A model generated the notes under the pieces. That model was not told where the DNA came from, did not search any database, and saw only the letters and a program-made list of their open reading frames with translations. Shown in pieces: positions 32,125 through 42,455 of a stretch of DNA of 50,293 nucleotides. The stretch's first letter is position 1; every line of letters starts with the position of its first letter. The DNA comes from Gammaproteobacteria bacterium (GTDB lineage: Bacteria > Pseudomonadota > Gammaproteobacteria > Eutrophobiales > Eutrophobiaceae), in the NCBI GenBank assembly GCA_947480335.1, contig CANKCB010000014.1:1-50293 (forward strand), written 5' to 3'. A program made the position numbers and the translations under genes.

Positions 32125-33183
32125 ATGAGCAAATACTGGAGTGAATTTTTAAACCAACTGTCGCCGTATGTGGCTGGAGAACAGCCGCAGGATCGATCGT
32201 ATGTGAAATTGAATACGAACGAGAGTCCCTACCCCCCTTCCGATGCGGTACTTGATGCGATTCGGGGACGAGTCTCGGACAGACTACGACTTTATCCAGA
32301 CCCGGAAGCCACAACACTCAGACAGGGAATCGCAGATTTTTATGCGCTGAAAACGGAAAATGTGTTTGTAGGAAATGGTTCTGATGAGGTGCTGGGTTTT
32401 GCCTTCCAGGCCTTTTATAAAGACAAGCAGGCGGTTGCATTCCCGGACATCACCTACTCTTTCTATCCGGTGTATTGCCGCTTATTTGATATCGATTTTC
32501 AAACATTTGCGCTGACGGATACATTTGAAATTGATATCAACACGATTCCGGAAAACCCCGGAGGCATCATCATCGCCAATCCTAATGCTCCTACCGGTTG
32601 CTATCTGGACATAAAGCAGATTGAAGCCCTGCTGCAAAAACACAGTAATACAGTCGTGCTGATTGACGAAGCCTATATCGATTTTGGCGGAATCAGCTGT
32701 GTGCCGTTAATCAAGACCTATCCAAACCTGGTCGTGGTTCAAACCCTGTCCAAGTCTCGGTCATTGGCTGGTCTCAGGGTGGGTCTGGCCCTGGGAGACA
32801 AACAATTGATCGACGGTATTTCGCGAGTAAAAAACTCGTTTAATGCGTATCCACTGGATACACTGGCGATTGCCGGCGCCACCGCGTCTTTTCGTGACAA
32901 GGTCAGCTTTGATCGCAATCGCGAACAGATAATTGCCGCACGCGAATGGACCATCAAGACACTGGAGCCGATGGGATTTCACATAGTGCCTTCAAAAGCC
33001 AATTTCATCATGATTCAACACAGGACCAAATTGGCAAAAGCACTCTATCTGGAACTGAAAGAAATGGGCGTGCTGGTTCGTTATTTTGATGCGCCAAGAA
33101 TCGATAATTATCTCAGGGTATCGATAGGCACATTAAGTGAAATGCAAACCCTGATTAAATGCCTGAAGAAAATCCTGGGCTAA
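32125..33183 (+). CDS. hisC: Histidinol-phosphate aminotransferase
   Basis: 352 residues, a fold-type I PLP aminotransferase. Visible are VGNGSDEVLGF (cofactor phosphate side), NPNAPTGCYL, DEAYIDFGG and the PLP-lysine region TLSKSRSLAGLRVGLALG. It converts imidazole acetol phosphate to histidinol phosphate. It is not within a his operon here; the second HisC paralogue common in bacteria cannot be excluded. GAGAGA upstream supports the start. Confidence 0.93.
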   Translation: MSKYWSEFLNQLSPYVAGEQPQDRSYVKLNTNESPYPPSDAVLDAIRGRVSDRLRLYPDPEATTLRQGIADFYALKTENVFVGNGSDEVLGFAFQAFYKDKQAVAFPDITYSFYPVYCRLFDIDFQTFALTDTFEIDINTIPENPGGIIIANPNAPTGCYLDIKQIEALLQKHSNTVVLIDEAYIDFGGISCVPLIKTYPNLVVVQTLSKSRSLAGLRVGLALGDKQLIDGISRVKNSFNAYPLDTLAIAGATASFRDKVSFDRNREQIIAAREWTIKTLEPMGFHIVPSKANFIMIQHRTKLAKALYLELKEMGVLVRYFDAPRIDNYLRVSIGTLSEMQTLIKCLKKILG

Positions 33184-33274
33184 GACATGACTATGTTGAC
33201 TGGCTATGTCAATTTTTGCTTGGTTGCCGGTCGAGTTCATGGGACTATAAATTCCAACCTGTAACTGACAATAA

Positions 33275-34285
<1,011 letters not shown>

Positions 34286-34293
34286 TTGTCTTA

Positions 34294-34309
34294 AATCAGG
34301 GGCCTGATT
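34294..34309. terminator. Possible bidirectional hairpin between hemB and arsC
   Basis: AATCAGG-GG-CCTGATT followed by TATTTAT on the plus strand lies between the convergent hemB and arsC. The arsC stop codon overlaps its end. The stem is short, so confidence is low. Confidence 0.3.
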
Positions 34310-34811
34310 ATTTATCTGTATAATCTGTTGGCAAGGCCTTACCAATATCGTCCAGATGTTTTTGTAGTGATAATTTCTCCAACTTTTCAATTGGCAATGC
34401 TGTAAAAATCCGGATGCGGTGGTCCAGTTCCATATAGGCTTTTTTCATCAATTGACGCTGTTGATCAACAGACAAATCGGGTTGGTCAGGATCATTAATA
34501 CCCCAGTGAGCAGTCATCGGTTGTCCGGGCCAGATCGGACAGACTTCATTCGCGGCACGATCGCACACGGTGAAGACAAAATCGAGCGCGGGGGCCTCTT
34601 TAACTGAAAATTCTTCCCAACTCTTGCTACGGAACAAGCTAGTATCGTAATTATTCCTTTCCAGCAACTCAGCCGCGAGCGGATGCACCCTTCCTTTTGG
34701 CATGCTGCCCGCGGAATAAGCGTTGAACTTACCCAATCCCCAACGTTGCAAAGATGCCTGTGCGAAAATACTGCGGGCAGAATTGCCGGTACAGAGAAAT
34801 AATACATTCAT
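34308..34811 (-). CDS. arsC: Arsenate reductase, thioredoxin-coupled LMW-phosphatase type
   Basis: 167 residues from the ATG at 34811. The N-terminal phosphatase loop is CTGNSARS (CX5R), and the two further redox cysteines appear in VFTVCDRAANEVCPIWPG. It reduces arsenate to arsenite for export by Acr3. It is divergent from arsR-acr3 with the promoter region between them. The ATG at 34823 would add four residues and is less likely. Confidence 0.93.
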   Translation of the reverse strand: MNVLFLCTGNSARSIFAQASLQRWGLGKFNAYSAGSMPKGRVHPLAAELLERNNYDTSLFRSKSWEEFSVKEAPALDFVFTVCDRAANEVCPIWPGQPMTAHWGINDPDQPDLSVDQQRQLMKKAYMELDHRIRIFTALPIEKLEKLSLQKHLDDIGKALPTDYTDK

Positions 34812-34851
34812 AATCCTGAGCATAATCTCGATCGTTCCATTGCATGTTAAA

Positions 34852-34879
34852 TTGACATATCAGGATAATAATATATATT
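34852..34879 (+). promoter_or_regulatory. arsR-acr3 promoter with probable ArsR operator
   Basis: -35 TTGACA (34852-34857), 16-nt spacer and -10 TATATT (34874-34879). The -10 lies inside AT-rich inverted repeats (ATATATAT, 6-nt gap, ATATATAT), a plausible ArsR binding site. The start codon of arsR at 34908 is not preceded by a good Shine-Dalgarno sequence. Confidence 0.6.
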
Positions 34880-34907
34880 TAACCATATATATGTCTACCC
34901 GTATATT

Positions 34908-35267
34908 ATGACAGTTGAGTTAACACCGCAGAAGTTCCTGAAACTACTGTCGGACTCTACCCGACTGCGCTGCCTGATGTTACTACTACAGCAAGATGAA
35001 CTCTGTGTTTGTGAACTAACCTATGCACTCGATACTATCCAACCAAAAATCTCCAGGCATTTTGCTACACTACGACAAAACGGTGTGGTCAGTGATCGCC
35101 GGTCAGGACAATGGATACATTACCGTATCAATCCTGACTTACCGGACTGGTCCAGAGAACTGCTACAGGCAACTCTGAGTGGTATCAAAGACCAGAAGCA
35201 ATTCAAAACTGATCTGAAAAAACTACGTGGTATGTCAGGTCGACCTGATAAACGTGTATGTAACTGA
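34908..35267 (+). CDS. arsR: ArsR-family arsenite-responsive repressor
   Basis: 119 residues, winged helix-turn-helix. The metalloid-sensing motif ELCVCELTYAL in the recognition region (the classical ELCVCDL of As/Sb-sensing ArsR) is intact, followed by IQPKISRHFATLRQNGVV. It should derepress its own operon when arsenite binds. It is immediately followed by acr3 with no gap, so the two are cotranscribed. Confidence 0.94.
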   Translation: MTVELTPQKFLKLLSDSTRLRCLMLLLQQDELCVCELTYALDTIQPKISRHFATLRQNGVVSDRRSGQWIHYRINPDLPDWSRELLQATLSGIKDQKQFKTDLKKLRGMSGRPDKRVCN

Positions 35268-36317
35268 GTGTACACGGTGAGTAATTTCGAAAAATATCTG
35301 AGTATATGGGTCTTGTTGTGCATGCTTGCCGGTACAATATTAGGCTTTCTGGCGCCATCAGTATTTCATATGCTTGGGCAGCTGGAGCTTGCGCACATCA
35401 ATCTACCCACAGCCATACTGGTGTGGATTATGATTACTCCTATGCTGCTCAAGATAGATCTGCATGCCCTGTCCGGGGTGAAACAATATACTCGCGGCAT
35501 CAGTGTAACCCTGTTTGTTAACTGGGTTATCAAACCTTTCTCGATGGCGTTTCTTGGCTGGGTGTTTATCGATCATATGTTCAGACCGTATTTGCCTGAG
35601 GATCAAATAGAGGCCTATATTGCCGGTCTGATTCTATTGGCCGCCGCCCCGTGTACAGCAATGGTTTTTGTCTGGAGCAATCTGACTCAGGGCGAACCCC
35701 ATTTCACCCTGTCCCAGGTTGCATTGAATGATGTGATTATGGTGTTTGCCTTCGCTCCTTTGGTTGGGCTACTGCTGGGAATGTCTTCGATCAGTGTTCC
35801 CTGGGATACCCTGTTTCTATCCGTACTAGTCTATGTAGTACTGCCCCTGATAATTGCCAATTTATTGCGCCGTACAGTACTTGGTAATAAAAATAATCAG
35901 GCCGCCTTAAAATTGCTGATTGTTAAATCAGGTCCGTGGTCACTGTTCGCACTATTACTGACACTGATCCTGTTATTCGGCTTTCAGGGCACGCAGATCA
36001 TAAATAATCCACTGGTCATCGTTTTATTGTCCGTTCCAATCCTGATCCAGGTTATCTTCAACGCGTCTGCTGCCTACCTTCTTAACCGGCTGGTCGGCTC
36101 ACCGCATTGTATTGCAGCACCTTCTGCCTTGATAGGTGCAAGTAATTTTTTTGAACTGGCCGTGGCAACCGCGATCGTGTTATTCGGTTTTGAATCCGGT
36201 GCTACACTGGCCACTGTGGTTGGGGTACTGGTTGAAGTCCCGGTAATGCTGCTGGCAGTCAGTGTAATAAATAAAACCAGATGTTGGTATGAAACTGGAA
36301 TCGCTTCCTTTCACTAA
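35268..36317 (+). CDS. acr3: Acr3-family arsenite efflux permease
   Basis: 349 residues with ten predicted membrane helices. The conserved cysteine region LLAAAPCTAMVFVWSNLTQG and GASNFFELAVATAI are characteristic of Acr3 (ArsB of the BASS superfamily), not of the 12-helix ArsB type. The start is GTG at 35268, abutting the arsR stop; GTG 35277 is also possible. It exports arsenite driven by the proton motive force. Confidence 0.93.
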   Translation: MYTVSNFEKYLSIWVLLCMLAGTILGFLAPSVFHMLGQLELAHINLPTAILVWIMITPMLLKIDLHALSGVKQYTRGISVTLFVNWVIKPFSMAFLGWVFIDHMFRPYLPEDQIEAYIAGLILLAAAPCTAMVFVWSNLTQGEPHFTLSQVALNDVIMVFAFAPLVGLLLGMSSISVPWDTLFLSVLVYVVLPLIIANLLRRTVLGNKNNQAALKLLIVKSGPWSLFALLLTLILLFGFQGTQIINNPLVIVLLSVPILIQVIFNASAAYLLNRLVGSPHCIAAPSALIGASNFFELAVATAIVLFGFESGATLATVVGVLVEVPVMLLAVSVINKTRCWYETGIASFH

Positions 36318-36391
36318 CTGTATTCGTTCACTGTAATAATGACCTGTACACAGACTTGCCAATTTTGGCATGGGCAAGCTGCTCATATAAT

Positions 36392-37120
36392 TTAGTGCTC
36401 AAGAACCTCTTTAAGAAAATTACCAATCGTAATCCATGATCTGGTATCGGCATCCTTATTGTAGACGGTTCCTCTGACTGGATCATTCGCATGTGGGTTG
36501 GTAAATGCATGTTTTGTATTGCCATAGACATGTAATTGCCAGTCTGCACCAGACCGGGTAAGTTCCTGTTCCAGTGCAACAACAGCCTCGACTGGTACCA
36601 TCGGGTCATCATTGCCATGCAGGACCAGCACCCTGGCCTTGATGTGGCTCTCCTTAAGATTATCAGCCGGCTTGAACAGGCCATGCACACTGATTACTCC
36701 ACACAGTTCAGCGCCAGTCCTGGCCAGATCCAGCACACATAAACCACCGAAACAAAAGCCCATTGCAGCAACTCGATCAGGGTCGACTTCCGGCAGTGAT
36801 TTGACAGTATCTAGCGCGGCCTGCATTCTGGACTGAAGCAAGGCGCGGTCTTGCATGAATGGCGCCATCAACTTGTGGTTAGTCTCGGGATTGTTACCAC
36901 GTACATCCTTCCCATACATATCCATCGCAAACGCCGTATAGCCCATTCCAGCGAGCATTCTGGCCTTGTTACAAACAAATTCGTCCCGTCCACCCCAGGC
37001 GTGTGCAATCAAGACAGCCGGTCGTGGTACAGATTGGCTTTCCTCACAGGCCAGAAAGCCTTCCAGCAATGTACCGTTATGAACATATGGAACTAACCTT
37101 TCAATAACCATAGCAATCAT
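36392..37120 (-). CDS. Dienelactone hydrolase family protein
   Basis: 242 residues, alpha/beta hydrolase. The nucleophile elbow is GFCFGG (cysteine nucleophile), the acid is likely in HGNDDPMVPVEA, and the histidine is in GNTKHAFTNP. This Cys-Asp-His triad defines the dienelactone hydrolase family. There are no chlorocatechol genes nearby, so the substrate is unknown. It converges with acr3 across a 74-bp gap. A longer out-of-frame ORF below it is a shadow. Confidence 0.87.
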   Translation of the reverse strand: MIAMVIERLVPYVHNGTLLEGFLACEESQSVPRPAVLIAHAWGGRDEFVCNKARMLAGMGYTAFAMDMYGKDVRGNNPETNHKLMAPFMQDRALLQSRMQAALDTVKSLPEVDPDRVAAMGFCFGGLCVLDLARTGAELCGVISVHGLFKPADNLKESHIKARVLVLHGNDDPMVPVEAVVALEQELTRSGADWQLHVYGNTKHAFTNPHANDPVRGTVYNKDADTRSWITIGNFLKEVLEH

Positions 37121-37237
37121 CTCTCCAAATACTTACGGAATAAACTGGCTATTGTACCGTGCTTGGCAAGTCAGATCAGCCACAAGAAACATGGTTAATT
37201 ATAAGAAGATGACTAATGTTTTTTTGAATTTAAGAAT

Positions 37238-39037
37238 TCACGATTCATCAGTCACAGTGCGACCGCGTCGCCGGGAGAGAAACAGGTTATTTCCTCCGAC
37301 CAGTTTTGCGCTGTGTTTTGCATCTGCGGCGAGAGTGGCAACGTCATGGTGCGAATAGATGCGTTCAAGGTCCGGATTGACAACACCAATTGATAAACTC
37401 AATATTGGATAAAACTGCCTGTCACCACGACGATCCAGATCATAGATACCACCTACGGCCTGATCTTCAGCCGAATAAAATCTGATTGCGGCTTTCTGAT
37501 ATTCTTCCAGTATCCGGTCACAGCGTTCCTTCCAGTCTTGACTGCAAAAGGCAACCACAAAATCATCACCGCCGATATGGCCTACAAAATCAACTTTGGA
37601 ATCGACATTCATCTGCAGAATTTCACTTAATTTAACGATTACTTCATCACCACAGCTGTAACCATATTTGTCATTAAATGGCTTGAAATGATTGATATCA
37701 CAATAGGCCAAATAAAATTCCGTTCCTTTTTTGATTAACCCGTCAATCCATTCATATATAGGTACATTACCAGGTAACAAAGTGAGCGGATTGGCATAAC
37801 GGGCACTACGTATCTGCATCTCTGTGATTCGTTGCAACAAGGTACGGACCTTGCCTGTACCCAGATAACTTCCATTTTGTACTACAATAAAATCCATGCC
37901 GATATCCAGATTGGTATCACCCGTTATTAACCGACTGACATCCTGAATGGACGATCTACTCTCGACAATAATCGGCTTATCCATAAAGGCACTTATCGGT
38001 TTTTTTGCATATAATTCCCTGCCATATCGACCCATAAACAATTCCAGCACCTTGTTTCTGGTCACAATCCCCATGGGAATCCCTTCATCATTGACTATGG
38101 GTAGTGACATTAAATCCGGATTTTTCCTGATAAGCTCTGCTGCATTCTCCAGCGAGATTTCAGGAGTCATGGGAGCCGTCAGTTCGATCATGGTTTCAAC
38201 TGTTTCGGATCGGAAAAACTGATTCGAATAGGTTAGTGACGGTGATTTTTCAAGAAGACAGGTTGGAATCGTCTGGGCAGGTATATTGTTGGGGCGCCCC
38301 AATAAATATCCCTGACCACTGAGTATGCCGATTGATCGTACTGTCTCAAGCTCTGCCAGAGTCTCAATACCCTCAGCGATGACCTTGCATCCGAGGCCGC
38401 GAGAAATATCATGTATCGAACGGACAAACTCACGCTTGATGGAGTTATCATTGATGTTCTCAATGAAGTGATGATCTATTTTTACATAATCCGGACGGAT
38501 CTCAGACCATATCCTCAATCCTGCATATCCTGCTCCCAAATCATCAATTGCAATCTCGAATCCCATTTTCCTGTAATGATTGGTAGCCAGTTTGATTAGC
38601 TTGTAGTCATCCATCGGATACTGCTCAGATAATTCAATCACGATACGATCAGGCGATATCCCGTGCTTCTGGATAATTTGTGAAGTAACACCGTTTTCGT
38701 GATTATTATCGACAAAACTCATCGGGCTGATATTCAGGAACAGTTTTCCGGCCAACTTGATGCGGGAAAACTGTTCACAGGAAATATCACGACAAACATA
38801 TTCAAGCGCAGAGAGCAGATTGAATTTTTTGGCTGCCTCAAACAGCGCGATGGGGCTATGCAGCTCGCTGTCCGCAGGTCCCCGTATCAACGCTTCAAAC
38901 CCGATAATTTCCGGCTTGCTAAAGTCAAACACCGGCTGAAAGACAGGGTACAGGTTTCTTGTGGTGATGATATTTTCGAAAGCCCTGACATTGCCGAAAG
39001 GCATACCGATCACTTCCTTTTTTATTACCCGGGACAT
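37238..39037 (-). CDS. EAL-CBS-GGDEF cyclic-di-GMP signalling protein
   Basis: 599 residues. The N-terminal EAL domain (about 15-255) keeps the catalytic signature: FEALIRG, FLNISP, IELSEQ, AIDDLGAGY, VKIDHHFI, VIAEGIET, GQGYLLGRP. Two CBS repeats follow (about 275-395), then a GGDEF domain with GGDDF in HIGGDDFVVAF. Both enzyme domains look intact, so it could make and hydrolyse c-di-GMP, possibly switched by nucleotide binding to the CBS pair. There are no membrane helices, so it is probably cytosolic. The EAL-first order is uncommon. Confidence 0.92.
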   Translation of the reverse strand: MSRVIKKEVIGMPFGNVRAFENIITTRNLYPVFQPVFDFSKPEIIGFEALIRGPADSELHSPIALFEAAKKFNLLSALEYVCRDISCEQFSRIKLAGKLFLNISPMSFVDNNHENGVTSQIIQKHGISPDRIVIELSEQYPMDDYKLIKLATNHYRKMGFEIAIDDLGAGYAGLRIWSEIRPDYVKIDHHFIENINDNSIKREFVRSIHDISRGLGCKVIAEGIETLAELETVRSIGILSGQGYLLGRPNNIPAQTIPTCLLEKSPSLTYSNQFFRSETVETMIELTAPMTPEISLENAAELIRKNPDLMSLPIVNDEGIPMGIVTRNKVLELFMGRYGRELYAKKPISAFMDKPIIVESRSSIQDVSRLITGDTNLDIGMDFIVVQNGSYLGTGKVRTLLQRITEMQIRSARYANPLTLLPGNVPIYEWIDGLIKKGTEFYLAYCDINHFKPFNDKYGYSCGDEVIVKLSEILQMNVDSKVDFVGHIGGDDFVVAFCSQDWKERCDRILEEYQKAAIRFYSAEDQAVGGIYDLDRRGDRQFYPILSLSIGVVNPDLERIYSHHDVATLAADAKHSAKLVGGNNLFLSRRRGRTVTDES

Positions 39038-39135
39038 TTATGTGATTTCTCTGTCGACAGCTGTGATTACCTGATTACACAGTAATCGGCAAAAGGAAGT
39101 TGAAATGTAGTGCGGTGAAGTTACATTTGAATGAC

Positions 39136-39175
39136 AATCCGGTTACTAATTCACCCCGCAACTAAAAACCGGATT
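39136..39175 (-). terminator. Possible terminator after ntrC
   Basis: AATCCGGTT ... AACCGGATT forms a 9-bp stem with a 22-nt loop just after the ntrC stop, flanked by GACA/TGTC. A long loop and no clear T run make it a weak candidate. Confidence 0.35.
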
Positions 39176-39178
39176 TTG

Positions 39179-40582
39179 TCAGGCATCCAGTCCCAGACTT
39201 TTAATCTTTCGAGTGAGCGTATTCCTGCCCCAACCCAGCAATTTGGCAGCATCCTGACGACGTCCGCCAGACTGTTTCAGCGCTTCCTCAATCATGATCC
39301 GTTCAAATCGCGGAACGGCCTCATTCAGTAACCGGGTTTCGCCCTGCATCAGGTTAGACTCCACCCAACCTCTCAGATTGTCTTCCCAGTTATGATTGTC
39401 GAGACCGGTATTTTCGATATTCTTTAATTCTGGAGGCAAATCTTCGAGATGGATTTCCTTGCTCGATGCCATGACAGTAACCCAGCGACAAAAATTTTCC
39501 AGTTGACGAACATTGCCTGGCCACGGCATTTTATTCAACGCGGACTGGGTTTCCTTCGATACATTCTTGGCATCCACTTTCAACTCAATAGCGGCCTGTT
39601 TTAGAAAATGTTCCATCAGAACTGGAATATCATCACGTCTGTCACGCAATGAAGGCACATGTACGCGTATCACGTTCAGGCGATGAAACAAATCTTCTCT
39701 GAATCCGCCTTCCTTGACTCGTTTCTCAAGATCCTGATGTGTCGCTGCAATAACCCGCACATTCACCTTCACCGGGGTATGTCCACCTACCCTGTAAAAC
39801 TCGCCGTCAGCCAGTACCCTTAACAACCGTGTTTGCAACTCAGATGGCATATCGCCTATTTCATCCAGAAACAAGGTCCCGCCGTCTGCCTGTTCAAATC
39901 GACCGATACGTCGCTCGTTGGCTCCGGTAAAGGAGCCTTTTTCATGTCCGAACAATTCAGATTCCAGCAATTCCTTTGGGATCGCCGCTGTGTTCAACGC
40001 AATAAACGGACCGGCTACCCTCGGACTGTGTTTATGCAGTGCCTTGGCCACCAATTCCTTGCCGGTACCGGATTCTCCCGTGATCAACACCGTCAGATTG
40101 GAACTCGACAGTCTGCCGATGGCTCGAAACACTTCCTGCATGGCCGACGCTGAACCGATTATCTCGGTATTACTGATTCCGGAATCCTGTTTTGGTGTTT
40201 TAGTAGTGGATTGCGATTCCTTGATGGCACGCTTTACCAGATTGACTACTTCATCAACATCGAACGGTTTTGAAAAAAACTCAAATGCCCCGCTCTGGAA
40301 TGCAGACACGGCCCTGTCCAGATCCGAGTAGGCGGTCATGATGATAACTGGCAGGTTAGGAGCAAGCCGTTTAATCTCATTGATTAACGCTATCCCGTCC
40401 ATATTTGGCATACGGATATCAGAGATAATCACATCTGGCAGTTCATGATGGAAACGCTGCAATAATTTCCTGGGATCTTCAAAACTGACCACATCCAGCC
40501 CTTCACGAGTCAATGCTTTTTCAAGCACCCAGCGTATGGATTTATCGTCGTCAACTATCCAAATCTTGTTTTTTTCAGTCAT
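39179..40582 (-). CDS. ntrC: Nitrogen regulator NtrC (sigma-54 activator)
   Basis: 467 residues. It has a receiver domain (phosphorylation site in DVIISDIRMPNMDGI), an AAA+ domain with Walker A GESGTGKEL, Walker B GGTLFLDEIGD and the sigma-54-contact loop GSFTGA (GAFTGA in most NtrC proteins), and a C-terminal Fis-type helix-turn-helix (RRQDAAKLLGWGRNTLTRK). It activates sigma-54 promoters under nitrogen limitation. It overlaps ntrB by 8 bp. Confidence 0.96.
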   Translation of the reverse strand: MTEKNKIWIVDDDKSIRWVLEKALTREGLDVVSFEDPRKLLQRFHHELPDVIISDIRMPNMDGIALINEIKRLAPNLPVIIMTAYSDLDRAVSAFQSGAFEFFSKPFDVDEVVNLVKRAIKESQSTTKTPKQDSGISNTEIIGSASAMQEVFRAIGRLSSSNLTVLITGESGTGKELVAKALHKHSPRVAGPFIALNTAAIPKELLESELFGHEKGSFTGANERRIGRFEQADGGTLFLDEIGDMPSELQTRLLRVLADGEFYRVGGHTPVKVNVRVIAATHQDLEKRVKEGGFREDLFHRLNVIRVHVPSLRDRRDDIPVLMEHFLKQAAIELKVDAKNVSKETQSALNKMPWPGNVRQLENFCRWVTVMASSKEIHLEDLPPELKNIENTGLDNHNWEDNLRGWVESNLMQGETRLLNEAVPRFERIMIEEALKQSGGRRQDAAKLLGWGRNTLTRKIKSLGLDA

Positions 40583-41642
40583 GTTTTTGACTCAGTGGTA
40601 AAAGAATCTTGAAAATAGTTTGCTCGTTTTCCCGACTATAGGAAATTGCGCCTCCGTGTAACTGTAATAACGACTGCGCTATCGATAGCCCCAGACCAGT
40701 CCCTTCCGCGCGTCCGGTAATCAGGGGATAAAACACTTCATGTTCGATGTCGGCCGGGATACCCGGACCATCATCTAAAATGTCAATTTGTGCAACCAGC
40801 TTGTAGTAATGTTGACGGATAGTGCAACGCCGCCTGATACGTGTACGCAGCCAGATGTGCCCGTCACTACCTATCGCCTGCATCGCATTGCGAATGACAT
40901 TAATGAAGACCTGAATCAGCTGCTCCCTGTCTCCCTGTAACAAGGGCAGACTGGGATCATAATCACGTGTGATATTCATTTGTGATTCAACTTCTGCCTG
41001 CACCAGATCACAGACATACTCGAGTAATTCATGCAGATTGACTTCCGTCAGTTGTGGCCTGCTATCGTGGACCAGCATACGATCAACAAGATTACGCAAG
41101 CGATCCGCTTCCTTGATAATGATCTGGGTATATTCCTTCAGTTCCACATCGACCAGTTCACGTTCAAGCAGTTGGGCGGCCCCACGTAAACCACCCAGGG
41201 GGTTCTTGATCTCATGAGCAATACCTTTCAATGATTTTCTGGCTGTATCGTAAACGGCGGTGATTGACTCCTCCCGCATGACCCGGGTAAACGAGGCTGA
41301 ATCAATCAGTTCGGCTATCACCTGCACACACACATCATTTTCCAGTACAGGTGTAATCATGCAACCCACGGTGATCGTCTTGTGGTTTTGCAGATTAATT
41401 TCCACGCCCCAATCGATATACGGGCGTGATTCTTCCTGCGTTCTTTTCAGGTTCGCAAAAAACTGCACTGCACCTGGTAAAAATTCCTGCGGTTGCAACC
41501 CCAACACCTGCTTGCCACTGACAGACAGCAGATTCTCGCCCGCTGCATTGATACTGAGCAATTTCAAGTCATCATCAAATACCAGCACCGCTGTGTTGAT
41601 ATTCTCAAGCAACGTCGCTGGATTTAACTGAGTAGTGCTCAT
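40575..41642 (-). CDS. ntrB: Nitrogen sensor kinase NtrB
   Basis: 355 residues with an N-terminal PAS domain, the H-box AHEIKNPLGGLRGAAQLL with the phosphorylated histidine, an N-box region (VFINVIRNAMQA) and a G-box GLGLSIAQSLLQLHGG. It phosphorylates NtrC, normally controlled by PII. There are no membrane segments, so it is cytosolic. A candidate NtrC site lies 12 bp before its start codon. It shares an 8-bp overlap with ntrC. Confidence 0.95.
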   Translation of the reverse strand: MSTTQLNPATLLENINTAVLVFDDDLKLLSINAAGENLLSVSGKQVLGLQPQEFLPGAVQFFANLKRTQEESRPYIDWGVEINLQNHKTITVGCMITPVLENDVCVQVIAELIDSASFTRVMREESITAVYDTARKSLKGIAHEIKNPLGGLRGAAQLLERELVDVELKEYTQIIIKEADRLRNLVDRMLVHDSRPQLTEVNLHELLEYVCDLVQAEVESQMNITRDYDPSLPLLQGDREQLIQVFINVIRNAMQAIGSDGHIWLRTRIRRRCTIRQHYYKLVAQIDILDDGPGIPADIEHEVFYPLITGRAEGTGLGLSIAQSLLQLHGGAISYSRENEQTIFKILLPLSQKHD

Positions 41643-41654
41643 AACATCTGATTC

Positions 41655-41671
41655 TGCACCTAATTGGTGCG
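41655..41671. promoter_or_regulatory. NtrC-type site upstream of ntrB
   Basis: TGCACCT-AAT-TGGTGCG matches the NtrC consensus TGCACCA-N3-TGGTGCA at 12 of 14 positions. It sits just before ntrB, analogous to the E. coli glnL promoter site where NtrC represses. Binding is inferred from sequence. Confidence 0.65.
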
Positions 41672-41879
41672 CAACAGTAGGTATTTCATATTCACAATAA
41701 ACAGTCTTTTATTTTTTTATATTTAAAAACAAATAGTTAAGTAAATGACACCCTGACAAACGTGTCCTATGCCATTTATAACAGCAAGAAGCAGACCATA
41801 AATACAAAATGGTTAAAATTTAGGTTAAAAATCGGTAATTGGAACAAACCGGGGAGCTGGAATGGTTTTACAACTGTAG

Positions 41880-42407
41880 CTATTTGGCTGGCTTTTTAGC
41901 TGTTTGCGGACTCTGGATTGAGGTCTGACGCATATGAAAAGTAATCGTGCCGGAGCTTTTGACGATTTTATCGGCCGCGTCTTTAATCGCAATTCGTAAC
42001 TGATATGTACCACGATCCAGTTCAGCAACGTTGTATGTTAATGATTTACCGGACAGTAATTCATTGCTGTTCAAATAGACAACTACCCTGTCACCTTCGT
42101 ATAAAGCGGGTTGTGTCTGGACAGAAATGATCAAGTCTCCTTCGCTTCTGAAATAGGTTTCATCATTTTTTGGTGTCAGGATAGTGAGCTCGGTATACCG
42201 CTCCACTGCTTCAGCCTCGGCTGGTTTGGGTGGCTGCGTTTGCAGGGCAGGAATGGTCATTACATCCTGCACTTCAATTTTCTCAGCATTGGCGGAAGGC
42301 TGATCTGAAAAAACCGTATTTCCACGCGTGTCGACAGACTTATAAACTTCAGCCGCATATAAAGGTAATGCGAGCAAAAAAATCAGTAATGTCAGGGATC
42401 GATACAT
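41880..42407 (-). CDS. Secreted DUF4124-domain protein
   Basis: 175 residues from the ATG at 42407. A signal peptide (RSLTLLIFLLALPLYA) is followed by a DUF4124 module (EVYKSVDTRGNTVFSDQP), a linker and a beta-rich C-terminal part. The family is periplasmic and of unknown function. It lies between glnA and ntrB, a position seen in several gammaproteobacteria. The upstream in-frame ATG at 42518 would run through the glnA terminator and is rejected. Confidence 0.85.
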   Translation of the reverse strand: MYRSLTLLIFLLALPLYAAEVYKSVDTRGNTVFSDQPSANAEKIEVQDVMTIPALQTQPPKPAEAEAVERYTELTILTPKNDETYFRSEGDLIISVQTQPALYEGDRVVVYLNSNELLSGKSLTYNVAELDRGTYQLRIAIKDAADKIVKSSGTITFHMRQTSIQSPQTAKKPAK

Positions 42408-42455
42408 ACATTCAGCATAGTCGATTGATAGTAAGGCCACAACCTGCAGACAAAA

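Noticed and set aside
36328-36690. Minus-strand frame of 120 codons
   Set aside because: Out-of-frame shadow of the dienelactone hydrolase gene.
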